DNA from: Halieaceae bacterium
GTDB taxonomy: Bacteria > Pseudomonadota > Gammaproteobacteria > Pseudomonadales > Halieaceae
Assembly (NCBI GenBank): GCA_002683395.1
Contig: NYTG01000014.1
Location: 67,396 to 75,289, forward strand
DNA: 7,894 nt
Direction of reading: 5' to 3'
Of this stretch, positions 1 through 5,625 are shown piece by piece (the first letter of the stretch is position 1; each line of letters starts with the position of its first letter). The notes under the pieces are model-generated. The model was not told the DNA's origin and made no database searches. It saw only the letters and a list, made by a program, of their open reading frames with translations. A program made the translations under genes and the position numbers.

Positions 1-788
1 GTTACCGATCGGCTTACGTTGTCGCCAAAGGTATCGTATTGCGAGTTAGCATCGCCGGTAAAAGTGAGGATTTGTTTATGGGTTTCGACGGTATGCCAAG
101 ATTCCATAAATGCCTCGGCACCGACTTTCCAATTGCAGTTCATCACTCGCTGTACATGGACAGCCTTGAAGTACTTTTCCAGTGGAAAGCGCTTAAAGTG
201 ATCAGGCAGTATGTCCATGTAATCTTCAAGCGGTTGGGCATCGAGATCGAAATTGATAAAGATAAAACCACCCCAAGTCGCCACTTTGACCTGTGGAAGG
301 CTCATGTCGCGATCGGCGATGTGCTCGAAATCCCAGTCGTTTGGAATACCCTGAAACTGACCGTCTAGGTCCCAAGTGGCCCCATGGAACGGGCAGCGGA
401 ATTTGTCAACCGAACCCGACTCGTCACGCAAACAGCGGCCCCGGTGCCGACACGAGTTGATGAAACCTTTAATGTCACCTGAGGGTGTCCGCGTCACAAT
501 GACGCTGCGCTGAATAATCCAATAAACAAAGTGATCACCGGACTCTGGGATGTCCTCTTCGCGACAGACCATTTGCCAGACTTTTGGCCACATTTCTTCT
601 TTTTCTTTATCGAAGAACTCCTGACTGACGTAGCGGTCGACCGCAAGGTCTTCATCGCCCATGTCTGGATTGCTCTGGACCCGGAGGTAGTCGGGAACCT
701 CAACAGTTTCTAGGTCTAAAAGGTCCTGCCAAGTGGTGCCGACGAAACGGCCTCCATCTCCTTGCTGTTTCTTTGCTGTATTTGCCAT
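1..788 (-). CDS. Rieske non-heme iron ring-hydroxylating oxygenase, large (alpha) subunit; C-terminus beyond the left edge
   Basis: The first 262 residues of a Rieske oxygenase large subunit are visible; the C-terminal part of the catalytic domain lies off the window. Such cytoplasmic enzymes use O2 and electrons from a ferredoxin/reductase to hydroxylate rings or other C-H bonds. The [2Fe-2S] ligands are clear: C113-x-H115 (in SCRHRGRC) and C132-P-F-H135. The mononuclear-iron region begins at about N219-W-K, with E229 in the usual bridging acid position and H232 and H237 as the two iron His ligands. The tryptophan that often follows CP(Y/F)HG is Ala here (HGAT). The N-terminus is about 30 residues longer than in naphthalene-dioxygenase-like proteins. 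The start is the ATG at 788-786, preceded by a modest AAGGGA about 6 nt upstream. It lies 47 bp downstream of the thiolase-like gene and is probably the third gene of that operon. The family is certain; the substrate is unknown. Confidence 0.93.
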   Translation of the reverse strand, partial: MANTAKKQQGDGGRFVGTTWQDLLDLETVEVPDYLRVQSNPDMGDEDLAVDRYVSQEFFDKEKEEMWPKVWQMVCREEDIPESGDHFVYWIIQRSVIVTRTPSGDIKGFINSCRHRGRCLRDESGSVDKFRCPFHGATWDLDGQFQGIPNDWDFEHIADRDMSLPQVKVATWGGFIFINFDLDAQPLEDYMDILPDHFKRFPLEKYFKAVHVQRVMNCNWKVGAEAFMESWHTVETHKQILTFTGDANSQYDTFGDNVSRSV

Positions 789-835
789 GGTCTATCCCTT
801 CACAATCCTTTGGTGCGTTACGCACTAACGCCGAC

Positions 836-1978
836 TCATCTCGCCAGAATATTGACGCCGCTGATACCGGGGGCGCCATACACGTGGGTATAGCCTACTT
901 GGGGATCATCTGCCACCTGACGAGCTCCCCCCTCACCTCGAAGCTGGACACAGATTTCATGAACTTGCCGCAAACCTGAGGCACCCACTGGCTCACCATT
1001 AGCGAGGCATCCACCGTCGGTATTGACCGGTAATCGCCCGGTGATCTCGGTAATCCCCTCGGCCAGCCATTTTTCCTGGTCGCCATGTTTGCAGAACCCG
1101 TTCTCCGCCATGTGCATGATCTCCGCCCCCACCTCGGTGTCCTGAAGCTGAGCCACATCAATGTCCTCGGGGCCCACGCCCGCGAGTTCAAATGCTGCCT
1201 GAGACGCTGTGACTGTGGGCGAGTGGGCGACTTCTGGCGGTTGAGAGGGGCTAAACACCTCAAAACTACCGTAGTTGCGAGACCGCACAACCGCGGTTTT
1301 TAAATAAATCGGGCGGGGGTGGAACTGGTGTGCAATGTCTGCGCGGCAGACGATTAGCGCACACCCACCTTCGGCGGGAGAACAAAACATGAACTTGTTC
1401 AACGGCTCACTGACCATAGGAGCGTTTTCAATTTCTTCCCACGACAGCGCAGTCTGACGCCACGCGGTGGGTGTGAGGGAGCCGTTGCGGAAGGCTTTTT
1501 CCGCTACGCGAATCAGGGTCTCCCGGGAGATACCATGATCATGCATGTAGCGTTGTATCTTCATGCCGAAATACTGGGTTGTCAGCATCAGACCAGTTTC
1601 GCCATACCAATCGTCCAGTCCCCAGTCCGCAGGTTTGGCGTTGAAGGCGCCGCGCTCATGTTTGTCAAAGCCGACCACCAGTCCGATATCGTACTGTCCA
1701 CTTTTGATGGCTGAGTAAGCACCATGTAGGGAGCTGCCGCCCGTGGCACAACCATTGGCGACATTGGTAAATTGCAGGCCGGTAAGACCCAACAGGTTGA
1801 CCAATGAATCAGCGTTTCCGCCGTCCTGACTCCCGCCATAAGCAAACTCCATTCTTTTGAAGTCCACCCCCGCGTCTGCGAGCGCTGCTCTGGCGGCCGC
1901 CGCGCCTTGCTCAAGGCCCGTCATGCTGGGTGTCCGACCGAAGGGATGCATCCCCAAGCCCACGATTGCAACGTCCAT
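836..1978 (-). CDS. Thiolase-like protein (SCP-x / lipid-transfer-protein type), possible CoA-thioester retro-aldolase
   Basis: A 380-residue thiolase-fold protein of about the usual length for SCP-x/Ltp thiolase-like proteins. The N-terminal MDVAIVGLG strand and the nucleophile motif NGCATGGSS (Cys at about 78) are present. The C-terminal glycine-rich segment reads GGCLANGEPVGASG: the His of the canonical GHP motif is Glu. The last catalytic segment reads THVYGAPGISG, with Tyr about where classical thiolases carry their second Cys. Known thiolase/DUF35 pairs include Ltp2-ChsH2, which performs retro-aldol cleavage in steroid side-chain degradation, and BbsA/BbsB of toluene degradation. The chosen start is the ATG at 1978-1976, which shares its A with the TAA of the upstream DUF35 gene (TAATG) and has AGAGGAG about 8 nt upstream. 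A start 8 codons earlier is possible but adds only an unconserved extension. Fold is certain; thiolase versus aldolase activity is open. Confidence 0.92.
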   Translation of the reverse strand: MDVAIVGLGMHPFGRTPSMTGLEQGAAAARAALADAGVDFKRMEFAYGGSQDGGNADSLVNLLGLTGLQFTNVANGCATGGSSLHGAYSAIKSGQYDIGLVVGFDKHERGAFNAKPADWGLDDWYGETGLMLTTQYFGMKIQRYMHDHGISRETLIRVAEKAFRNGSLTPTAWRQTALSWEEIENAPMVSEPLNKFMFCSPAEGGCALIVCRADIAHQFHPRPIYLKTAVVRSRNYGSFEVFSPSQPPEVAHSPTVTASQAAFELAGVGPEDIDVAQLQDTEVGAEIMHMAENGFCKHGDQEKWLAEGITEITGRLPVNTDGGCLANGEPVGASGLRQVHEICVQLRGEGGARQVADDPQVGYTHVYGAPGISGVNILAR

Positions 1979-2412
1979 TAGACTTGCTCCTCTGCAGCGC
2001 AAAACTGGAAGGTCAGTAAATCTGAACCCTCATCATCTTTGCGCACGGTAATAATCTCAAGCTTCATCGGCATACCAATTTCTAGTTGGTCAGCCTGATT
2101 TTCCCGCAGCCGGCTTTCTACCTTGAGTCCACAGGCGAGCTCGATGTAGCCCACACCATAAGGCTTAAAAGTCTCGGGCGTTTCGTCCGTATGGTAGGGC
2201 GTCTTGGGCATAAAGGACTGTATGGTCCAGGTCCACAGCACACCCTCATTGCCCAGATCAGCGGCCGTCATATTCTGTCCTGAGCAAGCACGGCAAGATT
2301 TCTGGCTGGGGAAGGCATACTCCCCGCAGTCGAGGCAGCGACTTCCTACCAGAGTCGACGCAGCGTCTGGCCAGCTGAAAAGGCCATCGTGAAGGGGCTT
2401 TGCATCAGGCAT
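1978..2412 (-). CDS. DUF35-family zinc-ribbon / OB-fold protein, partner of the thiolase-like protein
   Basis: A 144-residue protein with the two-part DUF35 architecture. An N-terminal rubredoxin-like zinc ribbon has C26-x-x-C29 and C40-x-x-C43. An OB-fold follows from about residue 55 (GVLWTWTIQSF) through the typical YGVGYIEL strand and the GMPMKLE strand near the end. DUF35 proteins form complexes with thiolase-fold enzymes and are thought to help bind or orient the acyl-CoA; examples are ChsH2 with Ltp2 and BbsA with BbsB. Here its TAA overlaps the ATG of the thiolase-like gene by one base, which points to translational coupling and a stoichiometric complex. The ATG at 2412-2410 has AGGA about 7 nt upstream. 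It is the first gene of the minus-strand operon and faces the divergent TetR gene across 200 bp. It lacks the dehydratase domain found fused to DUF35 in ChsH2. Confidence 0.92.
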   Translation of the reverse strand: MPDAKPLHDGLFSWPDAASTLVGSRCLDCGEYAFPSQKSCRACSGQNMTAADLGNEGVLWTWTIQSFMPKTPYHTDETPETFKPYGVGYIELACGLKVESRLRENQADQLEIGMPMKLEIITVRKDDEGSDLLTFQFCAAEEQV

Positions 2413-2447
2413 AGCAACATCCTACGGAGCATGGCGCGACCCGCTCG

Positions 2448-2471
2448 CGGCCAGGGGGAGTGTCCTGGTCG
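2448..2471. repeat. Inverted repeat (possible hairpin) in the 5' leader of the DUF35 operon
   Basis: CGGCCAGG and CCTGGTCG flank the 8-base spacer GGGAGTGT. The arms pair at seven of eight positions as DNA, with one G.T; read as minus-strand RNA that pair becomes A.C, leaving five plus two pairs. It lies between the predicted transcription start near 2487 and the DUF35 start codon. It is not followed by a U-run on either strand, so it is not an ordinary terminator. Confidence 0.35.
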
Positions 2472-2493
2472 GGGTGGTCGCATTCGTGAAATC

Positions 2494-2523
2494 AGTCTAG
2501 GATACTGCCAATAAAAAAAGCAA
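2494..2523 (-). promoter_or_regulatory. Putative promoter of the DUF35-thiolase-Rieske operon
   Basis: On the minus strand a -35-like TTGCTT (2523-2518) is followed after 18 bp by TAGACT (2499-2494), which matches TATAAT at 4 of 6 positions. Transcription would start near 2487, giving a leader of about 75 nt. The -35 overlaps the A-tract/CAAGC motif shared with the other divergent region. This is inferred from sequence only. Confidence 0.4.
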
Positions 2524-2536
2524 GCTGGATTGTTTG
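2512..2536. promoter_or_regulatory. Putative operator: A-tract plus CAAGC...TTG motif (copy 1)
   Basis: A run of seven A is followed by GCAAGCTGGATTGTTTGC. The element contains an imperfect dyad, GCAA/TTGC with ten bases between, and the 12-base core CAAGCTGGATTG (2521-2532). The same A-run and CAAGC recur at 5554-5573, where the dyad is perfect. Both copies overlap the probable -35 of a minus-strand gene in a divergent spacer. The neighbouring TetR protein is the natural candidate ligand, but binding is inferred. Confidence 0.45.
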
Positions 2537-2612
2537 CGTTCTTGGCTTAACGCTGACGTAAGCACCCTTTTTAAAGCAGTGACCATTAAGTAGCGCCCAA
2601 AAAGGAGTGCGT

Positions 2613-3311
2613 ATGAAATCGGCCAAACCGGGTGCCGCTGCTTCGGCCCGACGGGCAGCCCGCGGCGGAAGGCACGGATACACCGGAGAGGGCTGGCAGG
2701 CGGAAAAAAGCGCCCTCACACGCCAGAGTATTCTGGAAGCCTCGGTGCGGTGTTTTGTGGACCACGGTTATGCCAGTACGACGACAGCGATGATCGCAGA
2801 GGAAGCCAACGTGTCCCGGGGCGCCATGATGCATCATTTCCCCTCTCGGTCAGCGGTGATGAATGCGGTGGTGGGGTATCTGCACGTGCGGCGGCTCAAT
2901 GAGTATCGGGATTTAATGTTGGATATTGATTCGCCCGATCAGACAATGACGCGGGCCGCCATCAGAACCTCGGTCGAGGCTGCCTGGAAGTACGTCAATC
3001 TGCCTTCTTTTGTGGCGTATCAGGAGTTACTGGGGGCGGCGCGGACCGATCCTGCACTCGCGGAGGCGGTGGGAGAGGTGGAGCGAGATTTTGAGCGCGA
3101 GTTTTTGAAAACGGTGCGTTCGGTTTTTCCTCATTGGAAACAAGTGAAGTCACTTCAGGCAGCGCATGATCTAGTTCAGTTTGTGATGCAGGGCATGGGC
3201 GTCGCGCATCGATCTTCCAATCGGGAGCAGCGCGCCAGGCGCATGATCGAGACAGTGACGGACCACCTTGAGCGAGTTTATTTCACCGATACTAAAGACG
3301 ATGACGTGTGA
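2613..3311 (+). CDS. TetR-family transcriptional regulator
   Basis: A 232-residue one-component regulator, slightly longer than a typical TetR protein of about 200 residues. The N-terminal domain carries the TetR helix-turn-helix at about residues 57-76: TTAMIAEEANVSRG, then the MMHHF that stands for the usual LYYHF. The preceding helix is TRQSILEASVRCFVDHGY. The remaining helical region, about 90-225, would bind an effector, unknown here but probably a pathway intermediate or its CoA ester. Residues 1-35 form an Arg/Lys-rich tail before the DNA-binding domain. The start is the ATG at 2613 with AAGGAG ending 5 nt upstream; an in-frame GTG at 2607 overlaps that Shine-Dalgarno sequence and is unlikely to be used. 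It is divergent from the DUF35 operon and 73 bp upstream of an SDR gene. It probably represses itself and the flanking genes; no convincing -10 for its own promoter was found. Confidence 0.93.
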   Translation: MKSAKPGAAASARRAARGGRHGYTGEGWQAEKSALTRQSILEASVRCFVDHGYASTTTAMIAEEANVSRGAMMHHFPSRSAVMNAVVGYLHVRRLNEYRDLMLDIDSPDQTMTRAAIRTSVEAAWKYVNLPSFVAYQELLGAARTDPALAEAVGEVERDFEREFLKTVRSVFPHWKQVKSLQAAHDLVQFVMQGMGVAHRSSNREQRARRMIETVTDHLERVYFTDTKDDDV

Positions 3312-3384
3312 GCCGAGGATAAGAGGTGTCACTTTGGGTCGGCGGATTTTCACAGAAAGCAATAATTTAGTAGAGGAGTAGAGC

Positions 3385-4149
3385 ATGGGTATGGTTGACG
3401 GAAAGGTATGTTTGGTGACGGGAGGCGCATCGAATCCGGGCTTGGGTCATGCCATTGCGCACAAGCTGGCAGCCGAAGGTGCCATCGTCGTAGTGACCGA
3501 TGTCGATGCTGACGGCGCCGCCACGACTGCAGCGGAGATTGTTGCCGCGGGAGGACTGGCACAGGCCTGGGAGCAGGACGTGACCGATGAGGCGGGGTGG
3601 GACAGCACGCTGGCGCAAATCCAAGCTGAGCACGGCCGGCTCGATGCACTGATCAATAATGCGGGCATCGCCATTCTAAAGACCTTGTCCGAGCTGACGC
3701 TGGCAGACTACAACCGACAGATGTTGGTCAACATGACCAGCGTTTTTCTCGGCACGCAGAAGGCCGTAGCGGTGATGCGCGAGACCGGGGTAAAGGGCTC
3801 CATCATTAATATGTCGTCCGTGGCGGCATTGGTGGGTGTGCCGGCGTGTAGTGCTTATGCTGCGGCCAAGGGTGGTGTGATTGGCTTCACCAAAACCATC
3901 GCTGCCGAGACCGCTGCAGAGGGCATTCGCTGCAACACGATTCACCCCGGGTTGATCGACACCAACATGCAGAGGCGTTCATCCGTGGACAACCCTGAGG
4001 AGTATGTGAAACTCAATGCGGCAGTGCCGATGGGTTACATGGGGCCGCCCCAGACGATCGCCGATGCGGCATTATTTCTGGTGTCAGATTTGTCGACTTA
4101 CATGACCGGAGCGCAAATGGTAATCGACGGCGGTCTCATCAACCAATAA
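3385..4149 (+). CDS. Short-chain dehydrogenase/reductase (classical SDR), probably NAD-dependent
   Basis: A 254-residue classical SDR of standard length that should oxidise an alcohol or reduce a ketone in the cytoplasm. Visible in order: the cofactor-loop motif TGGASNPGLG (12-21); D39 at the end of the second strand (VVVTDVD), which favours NAD(H) over NADP(H); NNAG (91-94); structural N116; catalytic S145, Y158 and K162 (YAAAK); and the C-terminal TGAQMVIDGG. The glycine motif carries an insertion relative to plain TGxxxGIG (SNPGLG), a variant seen in some SDRs. The ATG at 3385 has AGAGGAG 6 nt upstream. It sits 73 bp after the TetR gene and 30 bp before the SnoaL-like gene, probably in one transcript. 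The substrate is not determinable; a hydroxylated alicyclic or steroid-like intermediate would fit the context. Confidence 0.95.
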   Translation: MGMVDGKVCLVTGGASNPGLGHAIAHKLAAEGAIVVVTDVDADGAATTAAEIVAAGGLAQAWEQDVTDEAGWDSTLAQIQAEHGRLDALINNAGIAILKTLSELTLADYNRQMLVNMTSVFLGTQKAVAVMRETGVKGSIINMSSVAALVGVPACSAYAAAKGGVIGFTKTIAAETAAEGIRCNTIHPGLIDTNMQRRSSVDNPEEYVKLNAAVPMGYMGPPQTIADAALFLVSDLSTYMTGAQMVIDGGLINQ

Positions 4150-4179
4150 CTGAGAGTAACCAACAAGAGGTGCCAAGAA

Positions 4180-4584
4180 ATGAGTGACCAATACCAGGAT
4201 CAACTTGCCATTCGCGCGCTACTAGAGCGCTATTGTGAAGGAGTGAATCAGCGAGATGCCGATATCTGGGGGGGCACCTGGGCCGCAGAAGCGGTGTGGG
4301 AGCTGCCTCATTTGGGGATGGATGGTTTGAAAGGTCGCGAGACGATTGTTGGCGCCTGGCTCGAAGCGATGAAGATGTTCCCCTTCGTCAACATGATGGC
4401 CATGCCCGGTTCTATCTGTGTCGACGGTGACCGGGCCACAATGCGCAGCTACACCGACGAAGTGGCGGTGACACAAGATGGCACTGAGTTGCGACCGCGC
4501 GGCCAGTACGACGATGAGTGCGTTAAGGTTGACGGGCAGTGGCAATTCAGCCGGCGAGTCTTCACCGTGCTTCACGGCGAGTAA
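4180..4584 (+). CDS. SnoaL-like / NTF2-superfamily protein
   Basis: A 134-residue protein with the pattern of the NTF2-like cone fold. N-terminal helices (residues 6-40, including the family-typical IRALLERYCEGVNQRDAD) are followed by WAAEAVWELP, a GRETI helix, and then strands with VDGDRATMRSYTDEV and a final DGQWQFSRRVFTVL. Members of this superfamily include SnoaL cyclases, ketosteroid isomerase, scytalone dehydratase, limonene epoxide hydrolase and LinA, as well as non-catalytic proteins. No one of these catalytic sets is clearly matched, so an isomerase, dehydratase or hydrolase role is only a suggestion. GAGG lies about 9 nt upstream of the ATG. The gene follows the SDR at 30 bp in the same direction. 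Its end faces the end of the next gene 19 bp away with no terminator between. Confidence 0.88.
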   Translation: MSDQYQDQLAIRALLERYCEGVNQRDADIWGGTWAAEAVWELPHLGMDGLKGRETIVGAWLEAMKMFPFVNMMAMPGSICVDGDRATMRSYTDEVAVTQDGTELRPRGQYDDECVKVDGQWQFSRRVFTVLHGE

Positions 4585-4603
4585 GCATTACCCATTGGTG
4601 CGC

Positions 4604-5386
4604 TTATACCCCGGGCAGTCCTGCCGTTGAGCCGCCATCGATCACAATTTCTGAACCGGTAACAAATTTCGCGTCATCGGAGGCGAGGTAGATCACCAAA
4701 GAGACAATCTCTTGCATGCTGCCTAGTCGGCCGACCGGTGCGATGCCTTCTAACATACTGCGCGCCGCCTGGGGATCTGGAGCGCCATCAATGGCTCCCT
4801 GAATCAGGGGGGTTTCAATGACACCGGGATGAATTGAGTTGCAGCGGATGCCGGTTCCGGTCTTGGCGAGGTGCACGGCGGTAGATTTGGCAAGCAGGCG
4901 CAGGGCGCCTTTTGTTGTGGAGTAAGCCACGTCGCCCGACAGCGCGAGAATACCGTTGATCGAGCTATTCAGCACAATGGATCCGCCGCTCTCGCCGGGA
5001 TTGTGCTTCATCAACTCAATACTGGCCTTGATCGCCAGCATCATGCCGGTCAGGTTGACATCAAGCAGATTTTTCCACGCCTCGACTGCGACGGTTTCGA
5101 TGTCGCTGTCACCGGTATTGGTCCCAGCGTTGGAGAACGTCACATCCAGCCGGCCATGGTGATCGCGGATGGCCGCCTTCACTCTCTCCCAGCCTTCAAC
5201 ATCCTGCACTGCATGCTGAACGAAGGTCGCCCCGGTCTCCTTGGCAATATCGTCACCCGCATCAGTATTGTTGCCGGTAAACACCACCTTGGCACCTTCT
5301 TGGGTCATGCCATAGACCGCCGCTTTGCCGATACCGTTTGTGCCACCTGTTATCAGGGCAACTTTATCTTGGAGTCGATTTGTCAC
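4604..5386 (-). CDS. Short-chain dehydrogenase/reductase (second SDR), GTG start
   Basis: A 260-residue classical SDR. Cofactor motif TGGTNGIG (13-20); SNAG (85-88) in place of NNAG; N111; catalytic S142, Y155 and K159 (YSTTK); HPGVIETPL after the active site; C-terminal SEIVIDGG. The second strand ends in VVFTGNN with no acidic residue at the NAD-selecting position, so NADP(H) use is plausible, unlike the other SDR of the window. The start is a GTG at 5386-5384 with GAGGA about 8 nt upstream. The gene is transcribed alone on the minus strand, divergent from the ABM/Rieske unit and convergent with the SnoaL-like gene. Its leader probably contains the 17-bp palindrome at 5422-5438. The two SDRs differ in most non-motif residues and are not a recent duplication. 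The substrate is unknown. Confidence 0.94.
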   Translation of the reverse strand: MTNRLQDKVALITGGTNGIGKAAVYGMTQEGAKVVFTGNNTDAGDDIAKETGATFVQHAVQDVEGWERVKAAIRDHHGRLDVTFSNAGTNTGDSDIETVAVEAWKNLLDVNLTGMMLAIKASIELMKHNPGESGGSIVLNSSINGILALSGDVAYSTTKGALRLLAKSTAVHLAKTGTGIRCNSIHPGVIETPLIQGAIDGAPDPQAARSMLEGIAPVGRLGSMQEIVSLVIYLASDDAKFVTGSEIVIDGGSTAGLPGV

Positions 5387-5421
5387 AGTGAGTGTCCTCA
5401 GGGATGCAACCTACAGTGCCG

Positions 5422-5438
5422 CGCACAACCGTTGTGCG
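5422..5438. repeat. Perfect 17-bp palindrome, putative operator or leader hairpin
   Basis: CGCACAAC and GTTGTGCG are exact reverse complements separated by a single C. The element begins 36 bp upstream of the GTG of the minus-strand SDR. Its size and symmetry resemble a dimeric repressor operator. There is no adjacent T-run, so it is not a terminator. Confidence 0.5.
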
Positions 5439-5535
5439 GTGATGAGCGTGCCTAACGCTGTATCGAATCTGCTTGGCGATGCGATAAGCAGTCGCTTTTA
5501 AGCTGGATTTTGAGCTTACGTTGCTGAGCAGTACA

Positions 5536-5564
5536 AGGTTAGGTACGGCGGTATAAAAAAGCAA
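5536..5564 (-). promoter_or_regulatory. Putative promoter of the minus-strand SDR
   Basis: On the minus strand TTGCTT (5564-5559) is followed after 17 bp by TAACCT (5541-5536). The match to consensus is weak (three of six at each box). However, the same TTGCTTTTTT sequence sits in the equivalent place upstream of the DUF35 operon. The implied leader is about 140 nt and would include the 17-bp palindrome. Confidence 0.35.
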
Positions 5565-5580
5565 GCACGCTTGACTTTTT
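5554..5580. promoter_or_regulatory. Putative operator: A-tract plus perfect dyad CAAGC-AC-GCTTG (copy 2)
   Basis: TAAAAAAGCAAGC is followed by ACGCTTG and then ACTTTTT. The core 5562-5573 is a perfect five-base inverted repeat around AC. The flanking A-run and T-run extend the symmetry with one extra base. The dyad lies between, and partly within, the -35 boxes of both divergent promoters, so a bound protein would block both. It shares AAAAAAGCAAGC with the site at 2514-2525. Confidence 0.5.
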
Positions 5581-5599
5581 CTTTGTTGAAATCTAGTTT
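5571..5599 (+). promoter_or_regulatory. Putative promoter of the ABM / Rieske unit
   Basis: TTGACT (5571-5576, five of six to the -35 consensus) is followed after 17 bp by TAGTTT (5594-5599, weak -10). Transcription would begin near 5606, just before the ribosome-binding site at 5614-5620. The -35 overlaps the right half of the CAAGC/GCTTG dyad, as expected for repression. Confidence 0.45.
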
Positions 5600-5625
5600 G
5601 GGCCGGCATTTATGGGGGAAGTACG

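Noticed and set aside
39..713. Plus- and minus-strand open frames within 39-713
   Set aside because: All overlap the Rieske frame on the minus strand, which carries intact cluster and iron ligands.
1979..2002. Longer thiolase-like start eight codons upstream (MRCRGASL extension)
   Set aside because: The ATG at 1978 has a strong AGAGGAG at good spacing and forms the TAATG coupling with the DUF35 gene. The family normally begins at the MxVAIVG strand.
2545..2563. GCTTA(9)TAAGC inverted repeat as an independent operator
   Set aside because: Five-base arms with a 9-base spacer are expected by chance at this length. Kept only as supporting half-sites for the 5500-5518 observation.
2607..2612. 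GTG start for the TetR gene
   Set aside because: The GTG overlaps the AAGGAG ribosome-binding site that correctly serves the ATG at 2613.
3312..3384. A separate promoter between the TetR and SDR genes
   Set aside because: AATAAT at 3361-3366 resembles a -10, but no -35 lies at usable spacing, so one transcript from upstream is simpler.
4222..4575. 117-codon open frame on the minus strand opposite the SnoaL-like gene
   Set aside because: It is antisense to a gene with clear family features, shows no recognisable domain and has no convincing ribosome-binding site.
3385..5386. The two SDR genes as an inverted duplication
   Set aside because: They share only family motifs, and their cofactor loops, second-strand ends and lengths differ.
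4871..5455. 194-codon open frame on the plus strand opposite the second SDR
   Set aside because: Long only because the GC-rich SDR frame suppresses stops opposite it. The SDR catalytic motifs prove the other strand is coding.
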